From assembly GCF_900090265.1 (NCBI RefSeq), contig NZ_LT607752.1, positions 5,896,001 through 5,960,000 of the forward strand: DNA of 64,000 bases, written 5' to 3'. A program made the position numbers and the translations under genes. The notes below the pieces were generated by a model. It was given only the letters and a program-made list of their open reading frames with translations, was not told the DNA's origin and did no database searches. Every line of letters starts with the position of its first letter. The first letter of the stretch is position 1. Positions 37,518 through 44,092 of this stretch are shown one piece after another. This DNA is from Micromonospora rifamycinica. GTDB taxonomy: Bacteria; Actinomycetota; Actinomycetes; Mycobacteriales; Micromonosporaceae.

Positions 37518-38123
37518 CTAACGGCCGCCGCGCAGGCCGAGTCGACGCAGCTCCAGGGCGGCGAGCGCGTCGACGGTGGCGTCGTCGCCGCGCCGCCACG
37601 CCTGGGCCACGTCCGGATCGATCCTGGTCAGCCGGCGCAGCGGCTGGCTGGTCAGCGCGCGCAGCGCCAGCAGGTCCCGACCGGCCGGGCCGGCGGCGAG
37701 CGCCTTCGCCGAGGCCGCCCGACGCATCCAGCGCAGCCGCAGCGGCAGCCAGCCGAACAGCACCAGCCCGAGCGGGAAGACCAGCACCGCGACGCTCAGC
37801 GCCAGGGCGAGCTGGCCGACCAGCTCCTGCTGGTCACGGCCCGCCTCGGCCATCGCCCGGGCGGCGTCGGCGGCCTTGGTGAACGGCCCGGTCAGCTCGT
37901 CGCCGACCAGCGGCACCCGGCCCACCTTGCCGCCGGCGTCGGCCAGGTTGTCGGCGAGTCCACCGCCGGCCCCCTCCAGCTTCCGCCCCGGTACGGCGAG
38001 CTTCTCCACCAGGTCGTACAGCCACAGCGCGAAGCGGACCGCCGCGTAGACCCAGACGACGACGAGCAGGTCGGTGAGGAACTGACGGAGGGCGACCGGA
38101 AAACGGTCAGCGTAGATCTTCAC
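37518..38123 (-). CDS. Membrane protein of unknown function, coupled to the zinc regulator
   Basis: 201 residues. Two hydrophobic segments (LLVVVWVYAAVRFALWLY about 20-37 and LALALSVAVLVFPLGLVLFGW about 108-128) flank an amphipathic region (KLEGAGGGLADNLADAGGKVG). The C-terminus is a soluble helical domain (LRWMRRAASAKALAAGPAGRDLLALRALTSQPLRRL). GTG 38123 lies inside the 3' end of the ArsR gene, so translation is coupled. A role in zinc handling is suggested by position only. Confidence 0.75.
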   Translation of the reverse strand: MKIYADRFPVALRQFLTDLLVVVWVYAAVRFALWLYDLVEKLAVPGRKLEGAGGGLADNLADAGGKVGRVPLVGDELTGPFTKAADAARAMAEAGRDQQELVGQLALALSVAVLVFPLGLVLFGWLPLRLRWMRRAASAKALAAGPAGRDLLALRALTSQPLRRLTRIDPDVAQAWRRGDDATVDALAALELRRLGLRGGR

Positions 38124-38493
38124 GGCCGACAGCGTGCCACGACGCGGGCCGCCCGGCACCCCCCGTACGGCCGGCCGCCGGCTCGCCGGAAGGTGACGCC
38201 CCCTCCCCGGCGTGACTGACCGCGTCCGCCACGATGTGCGCGACGTGCTCGTCGACCAGGGCGTAGGCGATCTCCCGGCCGCGTCGGGATCCCCGCACCA
38301 CTCCGGCGCCGCGCAGCACCCGCAGGTGCTGGGAGACCAGCGGCTGCGGTGCGCCGAGCTGCTCGACCAGCTCGTGCACGCACCGTTCACCCTGGGCCAG
38401 CTCGCTGACGATGGCCAGCCGGATCGGGGCGGACAGCGCCCGGAGCAGCTCGCCCGCGCCCTCGAAGGCGTCGTAGCCGTGGGTGCCGGTCAC
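38107..38493 (-). CDS. ArsR/SmtB-family zinc-sensing repressor
   Basis: 128 residues with a winged helix (LLRALSAPIRLAIVSELAQGERCVHELVEQLGAPQPLVSQHLRVLRGAGVV). The last helix reads DEHVAHIVADAVSHAGE. Asp81, His83, His94 and Glu97 give the D-x-H-x10-H-x2-E pattern of the alpha5 zinc site in SmtB and CzrA. It should leave DNA when zinc binds. GTG 38493 is preceded by TACCGT at 38500-38505 with a 6-nt gap, suggesting a leaderless transcript of its own within GGTATTGGTTACCGTTACGG, a partly palindromic stretch. It lies 43 bp after znuB on the same strand. Confidence 0.92.
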   Translation of the reverse strand: MTGTHGYDAFEGAGELLRALSAPIRLAIVSELAQGERCVHELVEQLGAPQPLVSQHLRVLRGAGVVRGSRRGREIAYALVDEHVAHIVADAVSHAGEGASPSGEPAAGRTGGAGRPASWHAVGREDLR

Positions 38494-38536
38494 CCCGTAA
38501 CGGTAACCAATACCGGTGACGACGCACCGGTCGGCG

Positions 38537-39403
38537 TCACCGGAGCACCACCTCGTGCGGCTCCGGCGTGCCGGCCACCACCGGGGCGGACCGGCGGCGC
38601 AGCACCCGCCAGGCAGCGGCGGCCAACGCCACCACCAGGAAGGACGCGATCGCCAGCAGCACCACCGAGGCGCCGGGGGCGGTGTCGGCGGTGGCCGCCA
38701 CCCAGATCCCCGCCCCGGCGGCGAACAGGCCGAGCGCCATGGCCGCCGTCATGGTGCTGCGGAAGCCCCGGGTGACCTGCTGCGCGGTGGCCACCGGGAC
38801 CACCATCAGGGCGCTGATCAGCAGCACGCCGACGGCGCGCATGGCGATGGTGACGGTGACCGCGGTGGCGACCGCCAGCAGCAGGTTCAGCGCCCGGACG
38901 GGCAGCCCGGCCACCCGGGCGTACTCCTCGTCGTGGCAGACCGCGAAGAGCGCCGGGCGCAGCGCCAGCATCAGCACCGCGATGGTCGCGCCGAGCACCG
39001 CGATGGTGGTCAGGTCGGCGGGAGAGGTGGTGGTGAGCGACCCGAACAGGTAGGCGTTGAGGTTGGCGCTGCTGGCGTCGGAGAGGCCGACCAGCATCAC
39101 ACCACCGGCGATGCCGCCGTAGAACAGCAGCGCCAGCGCCAGGTCGCCGGAGGTGCGCCCGCGGGCCCGGACCAGCTCGATGGTGACCGCGCCGAGGATT
39201 GCCGCGACCACCGCCACCAGCACCGGCGAGCGGTTGAGCAGCAGGCCCGCGCCGACGCCGGTGAGCGCGACGTGACCGATGCCGTCACCGATCAGGGCCA
39301 GCCGTCGCTGCACCAGGTAGATGCCGAGCGCCGGGGCGGTCAGCCCGATCACCAGCGCGCCGAGCAGCGCCCGCTGCATGAAGTCGTACTGGAAGAGGTC
39401 CAT
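38537..39403 (-). CDS. znuB: Zinc ABC transporter permease ZnuB
   Basis: 288 residues with about eight membrane segments. It has the family elements FMQRALLGALVIGLTAPALGIYLVQRRLALIGDGIGHVALTGVG near the start and RAVGVLLISALMVVPVATAQQ near the end, as in ABC-3 permeases for zinc or manganese. It pairs with ZnuC and receives metal from ZnuA. It starts 3 nt after the znuC stop. Confidence 0.93.
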   Translation of the reverse strand: MDLFQYDFMQRALLGALVIGLTAPALGIYLVQRRLALIGDGIGHVALTGVGAGLLLNRSPVLVAVVAAILGAVTIELVRARGRTSGDLALALLFYGGIAGGVMLVGLSDASSANLNAYLFGSLTTTSPADLTTIAVLGATIAVLMLALRPALFAVCHDEEYARVAGLPVRALNLLLAVATAVTVTIAMRAVGVLLISALMVVPVATAQQVTRGFRSTMTAAMALGLFAAGAGIWVAATADTAPGASVVLLAIASFLVVALAAAAWRVLRRRSAPVVAGTPEPHEVVLR

Positions 39404-39406
39404 CGT

Positions 39407-40168
39407 TCAGCTGCTCCACAGCCCGGCGGGCTCCTCGGGACCGTGCGGGTGCACGTGGTCGTGGTCGGGCTCGGCGTGGTGCCCGGCCGGTTCCGGCACC
39501 GCGCCGTCGTGACAGACGCCGCCCTGGTGCACCACCACGGCCCGGCTGATCAGCGGACGCAGCGGCCCCAGCTCGTGGGCGACCAGCAGCACGGTGCCCC
39601 CGGTGCCGAGGAAGTCGTGCAGCGCCCCGGCGAACGCCTCCTGGCTGGCCGCGTCGACCCCGGCGGTCGGCTCGTCGAGCACCAGCAGCTCCGGCTCGCC
39701 GGCCAGGGCGCGGGCGATCAGGGTGCGCTGCTGCTGGCCGCCGGAGAGGGTGGCCACCGGGTCACCGGCCCGGTCGGCGAGCCCGACCGCGCGCAGCGCC
39801 GCGGCGACCGCGGCCCGGTCGGCGCGGCCGGGTGGGCGCAGCACCCCCCGGCGGGCCAGCCGCCCGGAGGCGACCACCTCCCGGACGGTGGCCGGCACGC
39901 CGCTGCCGGCGCCGAGCCGCTGCGGGACGTACCCGATCCGGTGCCACTGCCGGAACCGCCGCTGCGGGACGCCGAACAGCGTGACCGTGCCGGTGCCGAG
40001 CGGGACCAGCCCGAGCACGGCGCGGATCAGGGTGGACTTGCCGGAGCCGTTGGCCCCCAGCACCGCCACCACCTCGCCGGCGGTGACCGTCAACGAGACG
40101 TCCCGCAGCACCGGTCGGCCGTCGTAGCCGACCGAGGCGTGCCCGACCTGGATCACGGGTGTGGTCAC
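39407..40168 (-). CDS. znuC: Zinc ABC transporter ATPase ZnuC with His-rich tail
   Basis: 253 residues. Walker A is LGANGSGKST, signature LSGGQQQRTLIARAL, Walker B LLVLDEPTAG, and the switch histidine is in LLVAHELG. The last 40 residues carry a His/Asp-rich tail (HHAEPDHDHVHPHG) not needed for ATPase function and likely to bind zinc. GTG 40168 overlaps the znuA stop (GTGA); GTG 40174 is a less likely alternative. Confidence 0.93.
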   Translation of the reverse strand: MTTPVIQVGHASVGYDGRPVLRDVSLTVTAGEVVAVLGANGSGKSTLIRAVLGLVPLGTGTVTLFGVPQRRFRQWHRIGYVPQRLGAGSGVPATVREVVASGRLARRGVLRPPGRADRAAVAAALRAVGLADRAGDPVATLSGGQQQRTLIARALAGEPELLVLDEPTAGVDAASQEAFAGALHDFLGTGGTVLLVAHELGPLRPLISRAVVVHQGGVCHDGAVPEPAGHHAEPDHDHVHPHGPEEPAGLWSS

Positions 40169-41112
40169 GAGCACCCCAGGGCGGTACGGAGCGTGGTCAG
40201 ATTCGCGCGCATCACCGAAAGGTAGTCCCCACCCCCGTCAGTGGAGAGCCCTTCGATCGGGTCGAGCACCGCGGTCTTCGCGCCGACCTCGGCGGCGATG
40301 GTCTCGGCGACCTTCGGGCTGACCAGCGTCTCGAAGAAGATCGTGGTGGCCTTGTGCTCGCGGGCCTCCCGGGCGACCTCGGCCAGCCGCTGCGGGGCGG
40401 GCTCGGTGTCCGGGGTGAGCCCGGTGAGGCCGATCTGCTCCAGCCGGTAACGCTCGGCGAGGTAGCCGAAGGCGGCGTGGCTGACCACGATCTCCCGGCG
40501 CTGGCAGGTTGCCAGGCCGGCGGTGTACTCGGCGTCGAGCTTGTCCAGCTCGCCGCGCAGTGTCCGGGCCCGGGTGGTGTAGTCGGCGGCCCGGTCCGGG
40601 TCGACGGCGCCGAGCCGTTCGGCGAGCTTGTCGGCGACGGTGGCCAGCCGGGTCGGGTCCAGCCAGAGGTGCGGGTCCTTGCCGCCGTCCTCCTCCTCGG
40701 CGTGACCGTCCTCACCCTCGTGGTCGTGTCCGCCGGCCGCCGCGTCGCGCAGCGGCACGACGGTGGTCACGTCGAGGGCCCGGTCGGCGGCGTTCTGCGC
40801 GACGGCCTCGTCCACCGCCGGCTGGAAGCCCTTGAGGTAGAAGACCAGCTCGGCGTCGCTGACCTGGCCGACCTGCCGGGGGTTGAGCTCCAGGTCGTGC
40901 GGTTCGGCGCCCGGCTTGGCCAGGTTGGTGACGGTGACCGCGCCGCCGCCGACCCGCTCGGCGACGTACTGGAGGGGGTAGAAGGCGGCGACCACGTCCA
41001 CCCGGTCCGGGTCGGCTCCGGCCTGCGAGGTCGAGCAGGCGGTCCCGCCGGCCAGGACGAGCAGGGCGGTGGCGGCGGCGGTCAGGGCGCGGGGGAGGGT
41101 ACGGGCGGTCAT
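40165..41112 (-). CDS. znuA: Zinc ABC transporter substrate-binding lipoprotein ZnuA
   Basis: 315 residues, cluster A-I metal-binding protein. The signal has a lipobox ending GGTAC with Cys26. Metal ligands are expected at the His of GAEPHDLEL, the His in KDPHLWLDP, the His in VVSHAAFGYL and a C-terminal Asp. A mobile acidic His loop (GGHDHEGEDGHAEEEDGG) between them is typical for zinc rather than manganese binding. ATG 41112. A Zur-like box lies 22 bp upstream. It heads the operon znuA-znuC-znuB and probably arsR. Confidence 0.95.
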   Translation of the reverse strand: MTARTLPRALTAAATALLVLAGGTACSTSQAGADPDRVDVVAAFYPLQYVAERVGGGAVTVTNLAKPGAEPHDLELNPRQVGQVSDAELVFYLKGFQPAVDEAVAQNAADRALDVTTVVPLRDAAAGGHDHEGEDGHAEEEDGGKDPHLWLDPTRLATVADKLAERLGAVDPDRAADYTTRARTLRGELDKLDAEYTAGLATCQRREIVVSHAAFGYLAERYRLEQIGLTGLTPDTEPAPQRLAEVAREAREHKATTIFFETLVSPKVAETIAAEVGAKTAVLDPIEGLSTDGGGDYLSVMRANLTTLRTALGCS

Positions 41113-41133
41113 GTCGGCAACTGTCCGTGAAAA

Positions 41134-41148
41134 CGAGAATGATTGTCA
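41134..41148 (-). promoter_or_regulatory. Zur/Fur-type box upstream of znuA
   Basis: On the minus strand TGACAATCATTCTCG is a 7-1-7 imperfect palindrome close to the actinobacterial Zur consensus (TGAxAATxATTxTCA-like). It lies in an AT-rich patch 22 bp before znuA, with TTGACA at 41149-41144 overlapping it. Repression by zinc-loaded Zur is the likely role. Confidence 0.65.
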
Positions 41149-41166
41149 AAAACGCATGCGTGCATG

Positions 41167-41424
41167 TCAGAAGATCTTGACCAGGGCCACCGTGACCAGC
41201 AGCGTCACCATCACCAACCGGAGCACCCGGGTCTGCGGCGCCTGCACCGGCCAGGTGACGGCCAGCAGGTAGACCAGCCCGGTGGCCAGCGCCAACAGCA
41301 GCACCCCGCCGACCGGGCCGGGCGCGAAGAGCGCCACCAGCACCAGCGCCAGGGCGGCGAGGAACACCGACGTCGGGTTCACCCGGGCCAACCGGACCAA
41401 CAGGGGGCGCTGCGTAGGCTGCAT
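41167..41424 (-). CDS. DUF6703 family small membrane protein
   Basis: 85 residues with two or three hydrophobic segments (PTSVFLAALALVLVALFAPGPVGGVLLLALATGLVYLLAVTW and LRLVMVTLLVTVALVKIF) and an N-terminal RPLLVRLARVNP. This matches small membrane proteins (DUF6703) found near glyS in Micromonosporaceae. ATG 41424; the longer frame upstream is antisense to other genes and rejected. Function unknown. It is divergent from the monooxygenase-like gene at 41452. Confidence 0.75.
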   Translation of the reverse strand: MQPTQRPLLVRLARVNPTSVFLAALALVLVALFAPGPVGGVLLLALATGLVYLLAVTWPVQAPQTRVLRLVMVTLLVTVALVKIF

Positions 41425-41451
41425 CCCACAGACTCTACGAGGAGGAACCCG

Positions 41452-41793
41452 GTGCTGGTCACCAACCGGTTCGTGGTCGCCGTCGAGGCGGCGGACGACT
41501 TCACCGTCCGGGCGCACGCCGCGCTGGCCGCGCTCGCCGCCCGCCCCGGCTACCGGCGCGGCGAGCTGCTGCGCGCCCTCGACGACCCCCGGCACTGGTG
41601 CCTGCTCACCGAATGGGAGTCGGTCGGGACCTACCGCCGGGCGCTCGGCGGCTTCGACGTCAAGATCACCGCCGTGCCGCTGCTCGCCGAGTCGCTCGAC
41701 GAGCCCTCGGCGTACGAGACGCTGGCCGGCGCCGCCCCCGAGGGCGAGGTGGTGGTCGTGGAGAGCGATCGGGCCGCGCGTCCGCAGCGTTGA
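41452..41793 (+). CDS. Antibiotic biosynthesis monooxygenase-like (ABM) protein
   Basis: 113 residues with a dimeric alpha-beta barrel pattern: TNRFVVAVEAADDFTVRAHAALAALAARPGYRRGELLRALDDPRHWCLLTEWESVGTYRRAL. The motif P-G-Y-x-x-G and the LLTEWES strand fit ABM or related small oxygenases and heme-degrading proteins; key heme ligands are not identifiable. GTG 41452 follows AGGAGGAAC. Cytosolic; the role is unknown. Confidence 0.75.
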   Translation: MLVTNRFVVAVEAADDFTVRAHAALAALAARPGYRRGELLRALDDPRHWCLLTEWESVGTYRRALGGFDVKITAVPLLAESLDEPSAYETLAGAAPEGEVVVVESDRAARPQR

Positions 41794-41817
41794 GCCCGGG
41801 GGCACTACCCTGCTCCT

Positions 41818-42456
41818 ATGACCGCTCCCGGCCCGGCAGCCCCACCGCCGCACCCCGCGACACCCGGCCCGGGCGGCAGCCCGCCGCCGGCCGCCCCGGG
41901 CGTGCCCGCCCCGCCGGGGGCCGCGGGGACGTTCGACCCGCCCGGGGCCACCGGGATGCCCACCCCGACCGGTGACCCGGGGGTGCCCGCTCCGCCCCCC
42001 GGCCCGGGAGTGGCACCGCCGTTCGCCGCCCCGCCCACCGAGGGTGGCCGCAAGCGGCTCTGGCTGGGGCTCGGCGTCGGGGCGCTGGCCCTGGTGATCT
42101 GCTGCGGCGGCGGTGGCGCGGCGGCCGTCGGGCTGGTGGTCAGCAACGTGCAGGCGATCGAGGAACAGGGCCAGGCGGTCACCGACGACTACTACCGGGC
42201 ACTGGTCGACAAGCAGTACGGCAGGGCGTACGAGAAGCTCTGCGACGACGCCCGGCGGCGGGAGTCCCGGGGCGAGTTCACCCGCCGGGTCGCCGAGGAG
42301 CCGGCGGTCGCCAGTTACCGGGTCGGCGACGTCGACCCGCAGACCCTGACCGTGCCCGTCGACGTCACCTTCAGCGGCGGCGGGCGGGGCACCCAGCAGG
42401 TCACCCTCGCCGCCGACCAGCAGACCGGCGGCATGGAGGTCTGCGGGGTGAGCTGA
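41818..42456 (+). CDS. Pro-rich single-pass membrane protein
   Basis: 212 residues: a cytoplasmic Pro/Gly/Ala-rich N-terminus (1-78), a membrane helix (RLWLGLGVGALALVICCGGGGAAAVGLVVS) and an extracellular domain of about 100 residues (QAVTDDYYRALVDKQYGRAYEKLCDDARRRES...) similar to DUF4878/NTF2-like lipoprotein domains. TACCCT at 41806-41811 lies 6 nt before the ATG, suggesting a leaderless mRNA. Function unknown. Confidence 0.75.
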   Translation: MTAPGPAAPPPHPATPGPGGSPPPAAPGVPAPPGAAGTFDPPGATGMPTPTGDPGVPAPPPGPGVAPPFAAPPTEGGRKRLWLGLGVGALALVICCGGGGAAAVGLVVSNVQAIEEQGQAVTDDYYRALVDKQYGRAYEKLCDDARRRESRGEFTRRVAEEPAVASYRVGDVDPQTLTVPVDVTFSGGGRGTQQVTLAADQQTGGMEVCGVS

Positions 42457-42571
42457 GCCGGCACCGGTATTCTGCTGGGTCCGGGGCGCTGCTGGTCGTA
42501 CCGTTGTCCCGGACCGTCCGGTCCCACCCACCTCGAAGCCACGCCGACCGCCAGCCGGCGTAGGAGGAAAC

Positions 42572-43951
42572 ATGCCAGCCGACCGTATCGACGCCGTCGT
42601 CAGCCTCGCCAAGCGCCGAGGCTTCGTCTTCCCCTCCAGCGAGATCTACGGGGGCACCCGGTCGGCGTGGGACTACGGCCCGCTCGGCGTGGAGCTGAAG
42701 GAGAACGTCCGTCGGCAGTGGTGGAAGGCCATGGTCCAGCAGCGCGACGACGTGGTCGGCCTCGACTCGGCCGTCATCCTGGCCCGTCGGGTCTGGGAGG
42801 CCAGCGGCCATCTCGCCGAGTTCGTCGACCCGCTCACCGAGTGCCAGTCCTGCCACAAGCGGTTCCGCGCCGACCACCTGGAGGAGGCGTACGCCGAGAA
42901 GCACGGCAAGCCGCTGACCTCGTTGCAGGAGCTGAACTGCCCCAACTGCGGCAACAAGGGCACCTTCACCGAGCCGAAGATGTTCAACGGCCTGATGAAG
43001 ACCTACCTCGGCCCGGTGGAGAGCGACGAGGGCCTGCACTACCTGCGCCCGGAGACCGCCCAGGGCATCTTCGTCAACTACAACAACGTGGCGACCGCGG
43101 CCCGCAAGAAGCCGCCGTTCGGCATCGCGCAGACCGGCAAGTCGTTCCGCAACGAGATCACCCCGGGCAACTTCATCTTCCGCACCCGCGAGTTCGAGCA
43201 GATGGAGATGGAGTTCTTCGTCGAGCCCGGCTCCGACGAGCAGTGGCACGAGTACTGGTTGCAGGAGCGTTGGAACTGGTACCTCGACCTCGGCCTGTCG
43301 GAGGAGAACCTGCGCTTCTACGAGCACCCCAAGGAGAAGCTCTCGCACTACTCGAAGCGCACCGTCGACATCGAGTACCGGTTCCGGTTCGGCGGCACCG
43401 AGTTCGCCGAGCTGGAGGGGGTGGCCAACCGCACCGACTTCGACCTGTCCACGCACAGCAAGCACTCCGGCGTGGACCTGTCGTACTTCGACCAGACCCG
43501 CAACGAGCGCTGGGTGCCGTACGTCATCGAACCGGCCGCCGGCCTGACCCGCGCGGTGCTGGCCTTCCTGCTGGAGGCGTACGACGAGGACGAGGCCCCG
43601 AACACCAAGGGCGGCGTCGACAAGCGCACCGTGATGCGGTTCGACCCCCGGCTGGCCCCGGTCAAGGTGGCGGTGCTGCCGTTGTCCCGCAACGAGGCGC
43701 TCTCGCCGAAGGCCAAGGGGCTGGCCGCCCAGCTCCGCAAGCGCTGGGTGGTGGAGTTCGACGACTCGCAGGCGATCGGTCGCCGCTACCGCCGGCAGGA
43801 CGAGATCGGCACCCCGTTCTGCGTCACCGTCGACTTCGACACCCTCGACGACGACGCGGTGACCGTGCGGAACCGGGACACCATGGCCCAGGAGCGGGTG
43901 GCCCTGGACCAGGTCGAGCGCTACCTGATCGAGCGGCTGCCCGGCTGCTGA
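42572..43951 (+). CDS. glyS: Glycyl-tRNA synthetase (dimeric, class II)
   Basis: 459 residues, the alpha2-type enzyme. It starts VVSLAKRRGFVFPSSEIYGGTRSAWDYGPLGVELKENV. A zinc-type insertion has CQSCHKRF and CPNCGNKG. Class II motifs are visible: LRPETAQGIFVNY, GKSFRNEITPGNFIFRTREFEQMEMEFF, and GLTRAVLAFLLEAY. The C-terminal anticodon-binding domain begins LAPVKVAVLPLS. It charges tRNA-Gly with glycine. The ATG has GTAGGAGGAAAC upstream. A clear terminator follows. Confidence 0.97.
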   Translation: MPADRIDAVVSLAKRRGFVFPSSEIYGGTRSAWDYGPLGVELKENVRRQWWKAMVQQRDDVVGLDSAVILARRVWEASGHLAEFVDPLTECQSCHKRFRADHLEEAYAEKHGKPLTSLQELNCPNCGNKGTFTEPKMFNGLMKTYLGPVESDEGLHYLRPETAQGIFVNYNNVATAARKKPPFGIAQTGKSFRNEITPGNFIFRTREFEQMEMEFFVEPGSDEQWHEYWLQERWNWYLDLGLSEENLRFYEHPKEKLSHYSKRTVDIEYRFRFGGTEFAELEGVANRTDFDLSTHSKHSGVDLSYFDQTRNERWVPYVIEPAAGLTRAVLAFLLEAYDEDEAPNTKGGVDKRTVMRFDPRLAPVKVAVLPLSRNEALSPKAKGLAAQLRKRWVVEFDDSQAIGRRYRRQDEIGTPFCVTVDFDTLDDDAVTVRNRDTMAQERVALDQVERYLIERLPGC

Positions 43952-43967
43952 CCCCGGTCGCCGTCGT

Positions 43968-44000
43968 GCCGGCCCCGCCCGTCCACGGAGCGGGGCCGGC
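43968..44000 (+). terminator. Terminator after glyS
   Basis: 11-bp perfect stem (43968-43978 with 43990-44000), 11-nt loop, 17 bp after the stop codon. Confidence 0.8.
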
Positions 44001-44092
44001 GTGCGTTCCGTCGATCTCTGGCCGTCCGGTCCTTGAGCCGGTGGGTGGGCCGTGCCAGCATTCCCGGTGCTGGATCTCTACCGGGGGTGGGC

